From Lewinella sp. W8 (GTDB lineage: Bacteria; Bacteroidota; Bacteroidia; Chitinophagales; Saprospiraceae): DNA of 64,000 nucleotides. Below are positions 36,779-46,095 of this stretch, in pieces (positions within the stretch are counted from its first letter, which is position 1; each line of letters starts with the position of its first letter). Location of the stretch: assembly GCF_004375085.3 (NCBI RefSeq), contig NZ_SNAQ03000023.1:36873-100872 (forward strand), read 5' to 3'. The position numbers and the translations under genes are program-made. Under the pieces are notes generated by a model. The model searched no databases. It saw only the letters and a list, made by a program, of their open reading frames with translations, and was not told the DNA's origin.

Positions 36779-39379
36779 TTACTCCGGTCGGAACCGGACA
36801 CCAACCACTCCCCAACTACCGAAGTTGGTGCGGCTGCGGAGGAGGGCGTTATCGTCGTTGGGCTGTTCAATCCACTCTTCGTAGGCGTGATCCGTGAGGT
36901 TGTTACCCCGGAGGTAGAGGGAGACGTTTTTGATTACCTCGTAGTCCATGGCCAGGTCGAGCTGGAAGAGGGCGTTGCGGTAAATCGGCCGGCCGTCCTG
37001 GATGCGGTCCAGGACCCGGTCGCGGAAATTGGCCGCCAGCACCACGTTCAGCCGGGTGTTGGGGTTGGCGTACACCAGGCTGACGTTGGCCGACTGCCGG
37101 GGAGCCCCGGCCAGGGTGAAGGCCGTAGACAGCTGATCGCGGTCGTTCTCGTCCAGCACGTTGAAGTTGTAGGTCCCGTTCACGCTCAGGAAGCGCCACT
37201 TAGCGTCCAGAAAACCCAGATTCTGGTAGAAACCCAGTTCCACCCCAAAGAGGCGGGCCGACTCCACGTTGATGGGCTGCAGCAGCAAGAGTGGATGGGT
37301 GCCACTGCCGGAGCGGGTGGCCTCCACCAGCGTCGGCCGGTCCAGGAACTTCGCGTAAATCCCGACCTCAAACAGTCCGTCGCGGCGACCGTAGCGCTCG
37401 AAGGTGATACCGAGGTTACTACTCAGGGTGGGCAGCAGATCGGGGTTGCCAATGCTGATCATGTCCACGTCGCCCCCCCGGATACTCCGGGGCACCAGGC
37501 TGGCGTAGGCCGGACGGGCAATGGCCTCGTAGTAGCTAAAGCGAATCTGCCGGTCCTGCCGGATGCGGTAGGTCAGGTTGACGTCGGGAAAAAAGTTGTT
37601 GTAGTTCGAGTCCATAGAATCCACCGTACCCTGGAAAAAATCGGGGTTGCGGTACCCCAGGGCGGTAGACTCGTAGCGGAGGCCAACGGACGTGGTGATT
37701 TTGGACGACCAGTTGGCGACGTACATGCCATAAAAGGCCGAAATTCGTTCGTCGGCCTCGTAGGCCAGAGAATCATCGTCCAGCGGGACCGGCGAAGAGA
37801 AGTAGGGCTCCTCCGGCAGCTCAAAGTAGGTGCCGATGGGGATTTCCTCTCCGAACGTGTCAAACTGATTAAGATTAATCTGCCCGTGGGTCCGCTCTTT
37901 GATCCGCAACCGGGCGCCCGCCCGGACGAAGCTCGTCTTACTCGGGCTGACGTAGCGGGTCAGGTTCACCCCACCGACGGCCACTCTTTCGTCGAGTCGG
38001 CTATCGAAACTGGCGCGGCGATACTGCGATTGAGGACCGTCTCCGAAAGCGGTGTAGGGGGTGGCGGTCCGGAGCTGTTCCTGGCTAAGGTCATCGTTAC
38101 TGAAACCGTGCCAGCTCCGGTTATGGTCAATGATGTCCTCGGAGTTGGTGGCGTAACTAAGGGTGTAATCCAGGCGGGTGCTCGGAAAATTATTTTCCAC
38201 GTCCAGCGTAATGATGTCCAGTCGGCGGTCTTCCTCCCATTCGGTCACCAGGGTATTGCCCGCGAAGGTGCGGTAAGCGAAAAGCTGCCGCTGCCGGATC
38301 ACCTCGTCGGTGGCGCTGTGGTTGTAACTCAGACGCAGTCGGTTGTAGATACTGGGCCGCAGTTCCACGGCTCCGACGAAGCCCGTCCTTTTGGTCAGCC
38401 GGTCCGTATCGAAGGGGGAAGTACGGTTGATATCGGTGCCTTCCGTATCGTTGGTGCCATAGCCGAAAAACTGGGTGCGGTTGCCGCGCCCCTGCCGGAA
38501 GTAGCTGCCCGCCGCCAGGGCGTAGACCTTTTCGTCGCTCAGCTCCGAGTTGAAGACACCCGCCAGTTGGGTGATGCCGGTTGCCGCATCCGGAAAGTCA
38601 CTGAAGCCAAAGTTCTGGCCGAGTCCGGCCTGGGCCATCACCTCGAACTTGTCCTGGGGCTGGCGGAAAATGAAGTCCACCGTACCGCCGATGGCGTCGG
38701 CGTCGAGGTCCGTCGTCCGGGACTTGATCACCCGCACTTCCTCCACGAGGTTACTCTGAATGATGTCCAGGTTGCCCGCCCGGTCGGCTTCGGGCTGGAT
38801 GACGGGTAGGCGTTGCCCGTTCATGGAAATGGCCGTGAACTGCTCGGGGAGTCCACGGACCTGCACCTGTTCCCCCACGCCATTGTTTCGGGTGATCGTT
38901 ACGCCCGGCATGCGTTGCACGGTTTCGGACAGCGTCACGTCGGGATATTTGTTGAAGAGGTCGGCGTGAATGATGGTCCGGTCACTCAGGGCTGATTGCT
39001 GGTTGCGCAGGGCCTCCGTTTGCCCGTTGGCGCGCCGACCAAATACGATCACTTCTCCCGTTTCGGTAAAGACCTCCCGCATGACCACGTCGATTTCAAT
39101 TTCCCGCTCCTCGGGCGTGACCCGCAGCAGGGTATCGACGTTTCCGTAGCCAATGTAGGAGAACAGGAGCCGAATTCTTCCCGGGGGAACGTCGATTTTA
39201 TAGCGGCCGTCGTAATTCGTGGCGGCTCCGACCACCGAGCCCACCACGCGGACCGTAGCCCCAATCAGAGGTTCGCCCTCCTCGTTGGTGATTTGTCCGT
39301 GAATTTCTGCTTCCTGGGCGAGGACGCAGGTGCCAAGGAAGAGGGTGAAAAGCAAAATGAGCAGAGAAGAAAAACGCAT
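36779..39379 (-). CDS. TonB-dependent outer-membrane receptor
   Basis: 866-aa receptor. Signal peptide 1-22 (ending CVLAQ), an N-terminal carboxypeptidase-regulatory-like domain (HGQITNEEGEPLIGATVRVV, about 25-110), a plug domain (VTLSETVQRMPGVTITRNNG, then VQVRGLPEQFTAISMNGQRL), and a C-terminal beta-barrel ending in an aromatic strand (WGVVGVRFRPE). It imports an unidentified large or scarce nutrient using TonB energy. There is no SusD partner, so it is closer to the IroN/FecA-like class than to a SusCD pair. The ATG at 39379 is fixed by the signal peptide. A TAGCTTTG promoter box ends 6 bp before it. Confidence 0.93.
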   Translation of the reverse strand: MRFSSLLILLFTLFLGTCVLAQEAEIHGQITNEEGEPLIGATVRVVGSVVGAATNYDGRYKIDVPPGRIRLLFSYIGYGNVDTLLRVTPEEREIEIDVVMREVFTETGEVIVFGRRANGQTEALRNQQSALSDRTIIHADLFNKYPDVTLSETVQRMPGVTITRNNGVGEQVQVRGLPEQFTAISMNGQRLPVIQPEADRAGNLDIIQSNLVEEVRVIKSRTTDLDADAIGGTVDFIFRQPQDKFEVMAQAGLGQNFGFSDFPDAATGITQLAGVFNSELSDEKVYALAAGSYFRQGRGNRTQFFGYGTNDTEGTDINRTSPFDTDRLTKRTGFVGAVELRPSIYNRLRLSYNHSATDEVIRQRQLFAYRTFAGNTLVTEWEEDRRLDIITLDVENNFPSTRLDYTLSYATNSEDIIDHNRSWHGFSNDDLSQEQLRTATPYTAFGDGPQSQYRRASFDSRLDERVAVGGVNLTRYVSPSKTSFVRAGARLRIKERTHGQINLNQFDTFGEEIPIGTYFELPEEPYFSSPVPLDDDSLAYEADERISAFYGMYVANWSSKITTSVGLRYESTALGYRNPDFFQGTVDSMDSNYNNFFPDVNLTYRIRQDRQIRFSYYEAIARPAYASLVPRSIRGGDVDMISIGNPDLLPTLSSNLGITFERYGRRDGLFEVGIYAKFLDRPTLVEATRSGSGTHPLLLLQPINVESARLFGVELGFYQNLGFLDAKWRFLSVNGTYNFNVLDENDRDQLSTAFTLAGAPRQSANVSLVYANPNTRLNVVLAANFRDRVLDRIQDGRPIYRNALFQLDLAMDYEVIKNVSLYLRGNNLTDHAYEEWIEQPNDDNALLRSRTNFGSWGVVGVRFRPE

Positions 39380-39385
39380 ATAGTA

Positions 39386-39393
39386 CAAAGCTA
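39386..39393 (-). promoter_or_regulatory. TAnnTTTG box (TAGCTTTG) immediately upstream of the TonB receptor
   Basis: Minus-strand TAGCTTTG, 6 bp before the ATG; implies a very short or absent leader. Confidence 0.5.
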
Positions 39394-39541
39394 CGGGAGG
39401 GGGGCATTTGTTGGCTATCCCGATCACTTTTTTACGCTATTTCGGGAAATACTGCGCTTCCTTGCTTGAGCGGACGACCACCCCTGCGGGATAGTGGGCC
39501 AATAACCAGTATCTTGGGCAACCCCAAAACAGCACTCGTCC

Positions 39542-40477
39542 ATGCAGATTGTTTTCCTTGATGCGGCTACCGTGGCCGACCTACCCGATGAACTGGCCAA
39601 GTTTTCCGCCCTCGGGGAATTCATCAGCTACGAAAACACCACCCCGGAGGAGGTCGTGCCCCGCTTGCGGGAAGCAGACGTGGCCGTGGTCAACAAAGTG
39701 GTGCTGCGGGAAGCGGAGCTGGCCCAACTGCCCCAGTTGAAGCTGATCTGCGTGGCCGCCACAGGCATGAACAACATCAGCCTGTCGGCCGCGGCCAACC
39801 GCGGCATTCCCGTACGTAACGTCAGCGGATACAGCACCGAGGCCGTGGCGCAGCTGACCCTGACGATGCTGTTTACCATGTCCATGGACCTGATTCACCT
39901 CAACGAAGCGGTCTACGACGGCACCTATTCCCGCCATCACTCCTTCGCCTACTGGCGGCAACCCTTCTACGAGTTGAAGGGCGCCCAGTACGGCATCATC
40001 GGGATGGGCAGCATCGGGCGACGGGTGGCCGAACTGGCCACCGCCTACGGCGCCCAGGTGGTGTACTACTCCTCCTCCGGCCGGAACCACGACCAGCCCT
40101 ACCCCCAGATGTCGCTGGAGGAGTTGTTGCGGACCAGCGCGGTGGTCTCCGTCCACTGTCCGCTCAACGAGCGGACGGAGAACCTCATCGACTACGCGGC
40201 CCTGGAAAAAATGCAGGACTGGGCCTACCTCATCAACGTGGCCCGGGGAGGGGTCGTCAAGGAGGCGGACCTCGTCCGGGCCCTCAACGAGGGCCAGATT
40301 GCCGGGGCGGCCGTGGACGTCTTCTCCCGGGAGCCCATCCCCGAAAACCATCCCTACTTCAACGTCCGGGAACGCCACCGCCTGTTGCTCACGCCGCACA
40401 TGGGCTGGGCCAGCGTGGAGGCGCGCATGGAATTGCTCGCGGGGGTGCGGGCCAACATTGAGAAGGGTTGGACTTAG
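39542..40477 (+). CDS. D-2-hydroxyacid dehydrogenase
   Basis: 311-aa NAD-dependent dehydrogenase of the glycerate/phosphoglycerate dehydrogenase group. It has the substrate-domain motif CVAATGMNNI, the NAD-binding GIIGMGSIGRRVAELA near residue 155, the signature LINVARGGVVKEADLVRAL (catalytic Arg) near 232, and a catalytic His in LLTPHMGWASVEAR. It probably reduces hydroxypyruvate or glyoxylate, or a related 2-keto acid. Length is normal. It is monocistronic, preceded by TATCTTGG, and followed by the 178-bp tandem repeats. Confidence 0.93.
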   Translation: MQIVFLDAATVADLPDELAKFSALGEFISYENTTPEEVVPRLREADVAVVNKVVLREAELAQLPQLKLICVAATGMNNISLSAAANRGIPVRNVSGYSTEAVAQLTLTMLFTMSMDLIHLNEAVYDGTYSRHHSFAYWRQPFYELKGAQYGIIGMGSIGRRVAELATAYGAQVVYYSSSGRNHDQPYPQMSLEELLRTSAVVSVHCPLNERTENLIDYAALEKMQDWAYLINVARGGVVKEADLVRALNEGQIAGAAVDVFSREPIPENHPYFNVRERHRLLLTPHMGWASVEARMELLAGVRANIEKGWT

Positions 40478-40534
40478 GGAGGTGGAGGTTCCCAGGAATA
40501 GGAGGAAGAGCGATTTTGGGTCCTCAGCAGGCGG

Positions 40535-41066
40535 CGGCCGAGTAGGGCTTAGGCATGGATAAGGTCTTAACGGCTTTGCCGATAATCATTGATGATCCGG
40601 TAGCGCCGGATTCATCCGGCAGGTTCGGGGGGCAGCGGCTGAAGCCATCGCTAACGGAGTGGCTTGGTTCGGCTACTGCGGGCAATGGGTGTGGTCGCCT
40701 TTCGGACTGGCCCGGCCAAGTGAGGCTTAGGCGGAAATAAGGTGTAAACGGCTTTGCCGATAATCATCGATGATCCGGTAGCGCCGGATTCATCCGGCAG
40801 GTTCGGGGGCAACGGCTGAAGCCGTCGCTACCGGAGTGGCTTGGTTCAGCTACTGCGGGCAATGGATGTGGTCGCCTTTCGGACTGGCCCGGCCAAGTGA
40901 GGCTTAGACGGAAATAAGGTGTAAACGGCTTTGCCGATAATCATCGATGATCCGGTAGCGCCGGATTCATCCGGCAGGTTCGGGGGCAACGGCTGAAGCC
41001 GTCGCTAACGGAGTGGCTTGGTTCGGCTACTGCGGGCAATGGGTGTGGTCGCCTTCCGGGCTGGCC
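40535..41066. repeat. Three tandem 177-178-bp repeats
   Basis: Units 40535-40712, 40713-40889 and 40890-41066, each starting CGGCC(G/A)AGT(A/G)(G)GGCTTA and containing AACGGCTTTGCCGATAATCA, the palindrome GCCGGATTCATCCGGC, and GGCTACTGCGGGCAATGG. Units 2 and 3 are nearly identical, and unit 1 is more diverged. A fourth boundary sequence remains at 41067, and a further one near 41147 (CGGCCGAGGGGGGCTTGGCAT). The array fills most of the 751-bp gap 40478-41228. No gene is credible there, though one frame is open into the next gene. Confidence 0.93.
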
Positions 41067-41228
41067 CGGCCAGATGGACCGGAAGATGCAACACCAGGGA
41101 ATGCACGTGAACTCGCCCAACGGGGCGTGACGCAGGAACTAACTCGTCGGCCGAGGGGGGCTTGGCATCCGCCGAGAAAAAATTACCTTTACCACACTGC
41201 TTTACCCGCTCACTCTGCACCTGCGTTT

Positions 41229-43349
41229 ATGCGCCTCTTCCTTCGCTTTCTCCCCTGCTTTTTCTTTCTGCTCCCGGGCTTCCTATGCGCCCAGGTGGAT
41301 ACGACCCTCACGGACGGACTGGACGTGCAGGAAACCATCATCGAGGACGTCATCGCCGGGGAGGGGGACGAAAGCGACGAGTTCACCTTCAACGCCGCCT
41401 TTGCGGTGCTGGAAACCTACCGGCGTCGGCCGCTGGACCTCAACAAGGCGACCTACGACGAGCTGGCCGAAACGCTGCTGTTCACCCCCGTGCAGATCAA
41501 CCAGCTGCTGGATTACCGGGAGCGGCTGGGCAAGTTCATCAGTATCTACGAACTTCAGACCATCCCCAGCCTGGACCTGGAGGCCATCCGCCGGGCGGTG
41601 CCCTTCGTGCAGATTGACGGCACCCTGGACGACGCCACCACCCCCCTGACCCGCATGATCGCCGAGGGCAACCGGGAACTGTTTGTCCGTTGGGACCGCC
41701 GGCTGGAAAGCGCCCGCGGATACGAACTGGGACCGGAGGAGGCCACCAATTTTTACCTCGGCAGTCCGGACCGGCTCTACGTGAAGTTCCGCCAGCGCTA
41801 CGGCAACCAGATGAGCTTCGGGGTCGTGGCCGAAAAGGACCCCGGGGAGACCTTTTTCGGGGAGAATAACGGCACCCGCAATCGTGGCTTCGATTACTAC
41901 AGCGCCCATTTCTTCCTCCGCAACGTCAACCGCACGGTGAAGGCCGTGGCCATCGGCGACTACAGCGTCAGCCTGGGGCAGGGGCTCATCCTGTACACTG
42001 GTTTCGGCTACGGAAAGAGCAGCCAGACCACCACCGTGGTGCGCGGCGGACCGGTCATTCGTCCCTACGCCAGCGTGAACGAATTCAGCTTCATGCGCGG
42101 CGGTGCCGCGACCCTGGCGCTGGGCGAAAAGACGGAGCTCACCCTCTTCGGGAGCCGCCGCGGGCGGACGGCCAATATCGTGCAACCCACCGACACCCTG
42201 GACATTGACGCCGACCTGCTCGCCGTGTCCTCCCTCAACTTCACCGGCTTCAACCGGACGCCCAACGAGCTGGAGGACCGCAACTCGATCCAGCAGACCA
42301 GCTACGGCGGTAACCTGCGCTTTCAGCCTAACAGTCGCCTGCAGCTCAACCTCAACTTCCTCGGGGAGAACCTGAGCCAGCCCCTCCAGCCCCGCGACCA
42401 GCCCTATAACCGCTTTTTCTTCCGGGGCACGGACCTGCAAAACCTCAGCATCGACTACCGCTACCGAATTCGCAATTTCAGTTTCTTCGGGGAAGTGGCC
42501 GCCAGCGACAACGGGGGCATCGCCCAGCTCCACGGCGCCCTCGTCGGCCTGGATCGTTTCATGGACCTTGCCGTGGTCTACCGGAAGTTTGACCCCGATT
42601 ACCAGGCGCTGCTGGCCCGTCCCTTCGCCGAAACCGCCGGGGGCAGAAACGAGGAGGGCCTCTACCTCGGCCTCGAAGCCCGGCCGGGAAAAAACTGGCG
42701 TATCAATGCCTACTACGACATCTTCCGTCACCCCTTCCTGCGCTTCAACATCGACGCGCCGAGCTCCGGTCGGGAATACCGGCTGCGGGTCACCTACTGG
42801 GAGAAACGCAAACTGGAAACCTACGTGGAAATCCGTTCGGAAACCAAGGGCTTCGGCACCGACGGCGACGAAACCATCTTCACCAACCTGGACCCCGTCG
42901 TGGACCGGACGCGTTTCCAGGGGCGACTCCACTTCGCCTACAAGATCAATCCCTTCCTGGAGTGGCGTAGCCGCCTGGACGCCGGCTTCACCGAAGACGA
43001 ACTCAACGGCCGGGAGCGTGGCCTGATGCTCTACCAGGACCTCCACTACCGTCCACGCGGACCGTGGAGCTTCAGCGCCCGGGTGGCCCTGATCGACACG
43101 GACGGTTTCAACGTCCGGTTCTACCAGTACGAAAACGGCCTGCTGTACAACGCCCGCGTACTGCCCTACTACAACCGCGGAACGCGCAGCTTCCTGGTCC
43201 TCCGCTACAAGGGTATCCGCGGCCTGACGCTCGAGGGCCGCATCGCCCAGACGACCTACACCGACGGTAACCTCTTCGGTACGGGCCTGGAGGCCACCGA
43301 CCAGAGCCGGCGCACGGAAGTGGGCGCGCAGGCGGTGTGGCGGTTTTAG
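41229..43349 (+). CDS. Outer-membrane beta-barrel protein with N-terminal helix-hairpin-helix (ComEA-type) domain
   Basis: 706-aa exported protein. Signal peptide 1-22 (ending GFLCAQ). Residues ~60-130 form a helix-hairpin-helix pair: RRPLDLNKATYDELAETLLF and LGKFISIYELQTIPSLDLEA, the fold used by ComEA to bind DNA. The remaining ~570 residues are beta-rich with aromatic strand ends and a final AQAVWRF, an outer-membrane barrel signature. The family is common in Bacteroidota; DNA binding or uptake is possible but unproven. The upstream frame runs through the tandem repeats, but the signal peptide fixes the ATG at 41229; TACCTTTA precedes it. Confidence 0.85.
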   Translation: MRLFLRFLPCFFFLLPGFLCAQVDTTLTDGLDVQETIIEDVIAGEGDESDEFTFNAAFAVLETYRRRPLDLNKATYDELAETLLFTPVQINQLLDYRERLGKFISIYELQTIPSLDLEAIRRAVPFVQIDGTLDDATTPLTRMIAEGNRELFVRWDRRLESARGYELGPEEATNFYLGSPDRLYVKFRQRYGNQMSFGVVAEKDPGETFFGENNGTRNRGFDYYSAHFFLRNVNRTVKAVAIGDYSVSLGQGLILYTGFGYGKSSQTTTVVRGGPVIRPYASVNEFSFMRGGAATLALGEKTELTLFGSRRGRTANIVQPTDTLDIDADLLAVSSLNFTGFNRTPNELEDRNSIQQTSYGGNLRFQPNSRLQLNLNFLGENLSQPLQPRDQPYNRFFFRGTDLQNLSIDYRYRIRNFSFFGEVAASDNGGIAQLHGALVGLDRFMDLAVVYRKFDPDYQALLARPFAETAGGRNEEGLYLGLEARPGKNWRINAYYDIFRHPFLRFNIDAPSSGREYRLRVTYWEKRKLETYVEIRSETKGFGTDGDETIFTNLDPVVDRTRFQGRLHFAYKINPFLEWRSRLDAGFTEDELNGRERGLMLYQDLHYRPRGPWSFSARVALIDTDGFNVRFYQYENGLLYNARVLPYYNRGTRSFLVLRYKGIRGLTLEGRIAQTTYTDGNLFGTGLEATDQSRRTEVGAQAVWRF

Positions 43350-43382
43350 GGTTGCTGGTTGGGGTGTTGCTGGTTGCTGGGT
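43347..43382. repeat. Stop-codon-adjacent tandem repeat (unit GTTGCTGG), one arm only
   Basis: Three GGTTGCTGG units immediately after the stop of the HHH/barrel gene. No complementary CCAGCAACC arm follows; low-GC island DNA begins instead. Confidence 0.7.
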
Positions 43383-43428
43383 AAATACGCAAGAGGAGAG
43401 GATGATACTTTTTCAAATTCCTGCCTAG

Positions 43429-44091
43429 ATGAAAAAATTGAGAAAAAAAGAGCTTGAGTCTATCCTCAATAATTCAAAAGTAGATACCCAGTGGACCGAT
43501 CGTATCAACTTTGATGAACGTTTCACCAAATACACTATTTATAGAAGTACCGCTGGAGAGTTCATTGAAGTTAATCAAATCACGGGGAAAGGAGCTATTG
43601 TGGCGGAGGAGCACTTGATTGCTTCCAATGATTTTCGAAGAAAAATATCCCATAACCTAAAGCGAGGTATCCAATCTTCTCACGATCAGTGGAAGTTTTA
43701 TCACAGTATTGAGGATGATTTTTCACTTTTAGTAAAAAACGCTGTCCCTTCGCTCTCGTCAATCACTAGGATTCCTTCTAAAAAATTAACCTTCAGCCTT
43801 GCGAGTTTTAAAGAGATCGATGAAACACTAGACCCTGATCTTTTTTGGGATGACGCACGCTTAAAGGAGATTTATGACCCTTTGATGGGCTACATTGGTG
43901 AATATATGCGGTTAAAGTCATCAGGTACCTGGATCAAAAAAGAAGCTATCCCCTGCATTTTAACTCCCGGAAACCAGTTGCTCATGCCCCACAATATCAT
44001 CTTTTCCATCACAGCTACTCCAGGAGTAGGATCTCTACACAGAGAGACTAAAAGGGCAACTTACTCACTTCGATACGAAAAGCCAAGGTAG
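43429..44091 (+). CDS. Hypothetical protein, AT-rich, island left edge
   Basis: 220-aa cytoplasmic protein without signal peptide or membrane helix. It is lysine-rich, with a basic start (MKKLRKKELESILNNSK) and a C-terminal beta-rich region (IIFSITATPGVGSLHRETKR). Base composition is clearly more AT-rich than the upstream genes and codon use differs (many AAA, TTT, ATT), consistent with recent transfer. I recognise no family. The 170 bp after it contain no good gene (a 34-codon frame at 44168 overlaps the next gene antisense). It may be an independent cargo gene. Confidence 0.7.
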   Translation: MKKLRKKELESILNNSKVDTQWTDRINFDERFTKYTIYRSTAGEFIEVNQITGKGAIVAEEHLIASNDFRRKISHNLKRGIQSSHDQWKFYHSIEDDFSLLVKNAVPSLSSITRIPSKKLTFSLASFKEIDETLDPDLFWDDARLKEIYDPLMGYIGEYMRLKSSGTWIKKEAIPCILTPGNQLLMPHNIIFSITATPGVGSLHRETKRATYSLRYEKPR

Positions 44092-44261
44092 CTGTCGTCT
44101 CAGCAAATTGGAAAGTGAAACTGATGGTCCTTACAAATGAAATTGATAAACAGCACCCGTTGGCATTATGACCTCTACCGTGATTCGCCAAGGAGCTAAA
44201 GTAGTCCAATGGGAAATTAAAGACTGCAATACAACCATTTCCAATAGAATATCACTTTCGT

Positions 44262-45038
44262 TCATACCGTTTTGAATTTGATCTTCAGCGTAGCCAATAT
44301 GCTAGAGGAAGAGGAGTTGGTAGCAGGTTTAGCGATGAGTCGTAAGTCTGGTACCGAGGCAACAGCGGTCTTGCGACTGGCTTCCAAGAGTTTGTTGCGG
44401 TCTACGACGACGATCTCTGCCCCGGTATCGGGATCTTTGATGCGTTTGAGGTTGACTTTGGTCACGCGGGGATCGCTCATGGAAAATCCCGGTTGGACCT
44501 GCTCAACCGTACCGAGGTCCACTTTACGTTGGGCTTTGCGGGAGGCTGTCTTTTTAGTTACGGGAGGTTCTTCCTGGCGAGGAATCAAATTGGATAGCTC
44601 TAGCTTGGTTTCTAGTTCACCTTCGGTAACGTGAATCCGGGCGAGGGCAGACTGATTGATCATAGTCCGTAGGACTTCCGTTTTACGCTCGTAGACGAGG
44701 TCAGTGATGATGGCGCGGATGGCGGCTTCTCCTTCAGCGTTTATCCTTTCTCCCCCCGGGAGGTTGACCGGCTCGGGTAAGCCGGCCAACCGATCGCTCT
44801 CTTCGTTGGAGAGGACCATGCCACGGGATAAAAGACTGCCGAAGCGAGACCGAATTTCCTCGTCCACCTCTTCTTCTTTAACCAAGCCACTGATTGGCTC
44901 GTCGGCATCGAGGCTTTCGGTCAGACGGAGGTAGCGCTCGATTTGATACTGCTGAGAAGAAAGGATGGCTTCGAAGGACTCTTCGATCAGTTTGGCGGTG
45001 AATTCGGCGAAGCCCAGGCTGACTTTTTCGTATTCCAT
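44262..45038 (-). CDS. Island protein B, unknown (paralogue of island protein C)
   Basis: 258-aa protein without signal peptide. The N-terminal helical segment (GFAEFTAKLIEESFEAILSS, then QYQIERYLRL) and a central conserved motif (RIHVTEGELETKLELS, near 155-170) are shared with the next gene upstream. The C-terminal half is basic (KKTASRKAQRKVDLG), then has a DPDTGAEIVVVDRNKL element and ends in a serine run (NSSSSSILATLKIKFKTV). It is the last gene of the leftward operon; 3 bp separate it from protein C. No known family; cytoplasmic location is inferred from the lack of a signal. Confidence 0.75.
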   Translation of the reverse strand: MEYEKVSLGFAEFTAKLIEESFEAILSSQQYQIERYLRLTESLDADEPISGLVKEEEVDEEIRSRFGSLLSRGMVLSNEESDRLAGLPEPVNLPGGERINAEGEAAIRAIITDLVYERKTEVLRTMINQSALARIHVTEGELETKLELSNLIPRQEEPPVTKKTASRKAQRKVDLGTVEQVQPGFSMSDPRVTKVNLKRIKDPDTGAEIVVVDRNKLLEASRKTAVASVPDLRLIAKPATNSSSSSILATLKIKFKTV

Positions 45039-45041
45039 GGC

Positions 45042-45962
45042 TTAACCGTTGAGGGGCGCGTAGTCGGACTTGAAGCGGATCAGGCACCGTCCAAAAATGT
45101 TGACGGAGGTCCCGCTGGAGTCTCGCTGGTAGGATTTGGCGGTGTTGACGGTAACGCGGCGGGTGACGTTTTTGCGTTTGTTCTTTTTGTAGAACCAGAT
45201 GGGTAGCCCCCGGCCGAAACGCTCCTTTTCTTTGGTTTTTACTTTGTTCTTGAGCGAAGAACTGGTCGAGCTACCGCTGCTGGAGTTATTCCAGGTAGAG
45301 AAAGTAATGCGGGTCTCGATCTCTCCTTCGGTGACGACGAGGCGCATCATGCCCTGCTTGATGACACTCTGCAGAATACCGTACTTGTTGGAGGTGATCA
45401 GGCTGGCGATCGCGGACTGGATAGCCTGATAGGTGGGGATTTTATCAGCGATGGTATCTGCTCCATCAAGGACTGCCTGGTTGTAGTCCTGAATGGCCTG
45501 AAGACCATTGACCTTGTTGGGGTCTTCGATCTTATCGACGAGGTTATTTATTGCCGGTGCCAGGGAGGTGATTAGTGCGCCCCACCAGGAACCCGGAGTG
45601 GAGTTTCCGTTTACATCGGGATCCGCTGTTCCGCTAGCTTCATCTTTATCAATATCGGGCTTAGTGGCGGTTGGACTCTCTAGTTGCTTAAGCAGGTTTT
45701 CGAGCGTGTCGGTCGGGGGTTCTGGTAATTCATAGGCGAGGACGAAGTCCGTCACGTCCGAAAAGGACACCCCGTCTTTGGTGTTGTTGATATAGACGGA
45801 GAGGTCCTGTGAGGTCCGCTGAACGAGGTCGGCGTATTCTTCTACCTGAAGCATGTGGGATTCGACGAGGGCGTCGAAGACCTCGGTGACGAGGCCGACG
45901 GTGAAGTCTTTGAAGGGAATGTCACCGAAACGGGAGGCGACGTCAATGGCGTTTTGGCTCAT
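45042..45962 (-). CDS. Island protein C, unknown (paralogue of island protein B)
   Basis: 306-aa protein without signal peptide. The N-terminal helix region (FKDFTVGLVTEVFDALVESH, then MLQVEEYADLVQR) aligns with protein B, as does ILQSVIKQGMMRLVVTEGEI (near 205-225). Between them is an extra ~60-residue Asp/Pro/Thr-rich linker (TATKPDIDKDEASGTADPDV). After the shared motif comes a serine run (NNSSSGSSTSSS) and a strongly basic segment (KNKVKTKEKERFGRG, KKNKRKNVTRRV). No known family. It may form complexes with B, given their shared fold and tight linkage. Confidence 0.75.
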   Translation of the reverse strand: MSQNAIDVASRFGDIPFKDFTVGLVTEVFDALVESHMLQVEEYADLVQRTSQDLSVYINNTKDGVSFSDVTDFVLAYELPEPPTDTLENLLKQLESPTATKPDIDKDEASGTADPDVNGNSTPGSWWGALITSLAPAINNLVDKIEDPNKVNGLQAIQDYNQAVLDGADTIADKIPTYQAIQSAIASLITSNKYGILQSVIKQGMMRLVVTEGEIETRITFSTWNNSSSGSSTSSSLKNKVKTKEKERFGRGLPIWFYKKNKRKNVTRRVTVNTAKSYQRDSSGTSVNIFGRCLIRFKSDYAPLNG

Positions 45963-46095
45963 GACTGATGGGATTGATGAATGGTTTAGGCGACGAAGCT
46001 TGTCGCTGTTTGGTTTTTTATTTATAGAATGTGGTTATTTATCCGGCGCGGCCGCAGGTGCGGTGCGAGGGGCTAGTGAGCGAACAAGGTCTTTG

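Noticed and set aside
44168..44275. 34-codon frame between the island's first two genes
   Set aside because: Overlaps the end of gene B on the other strand and has no supporting feature.
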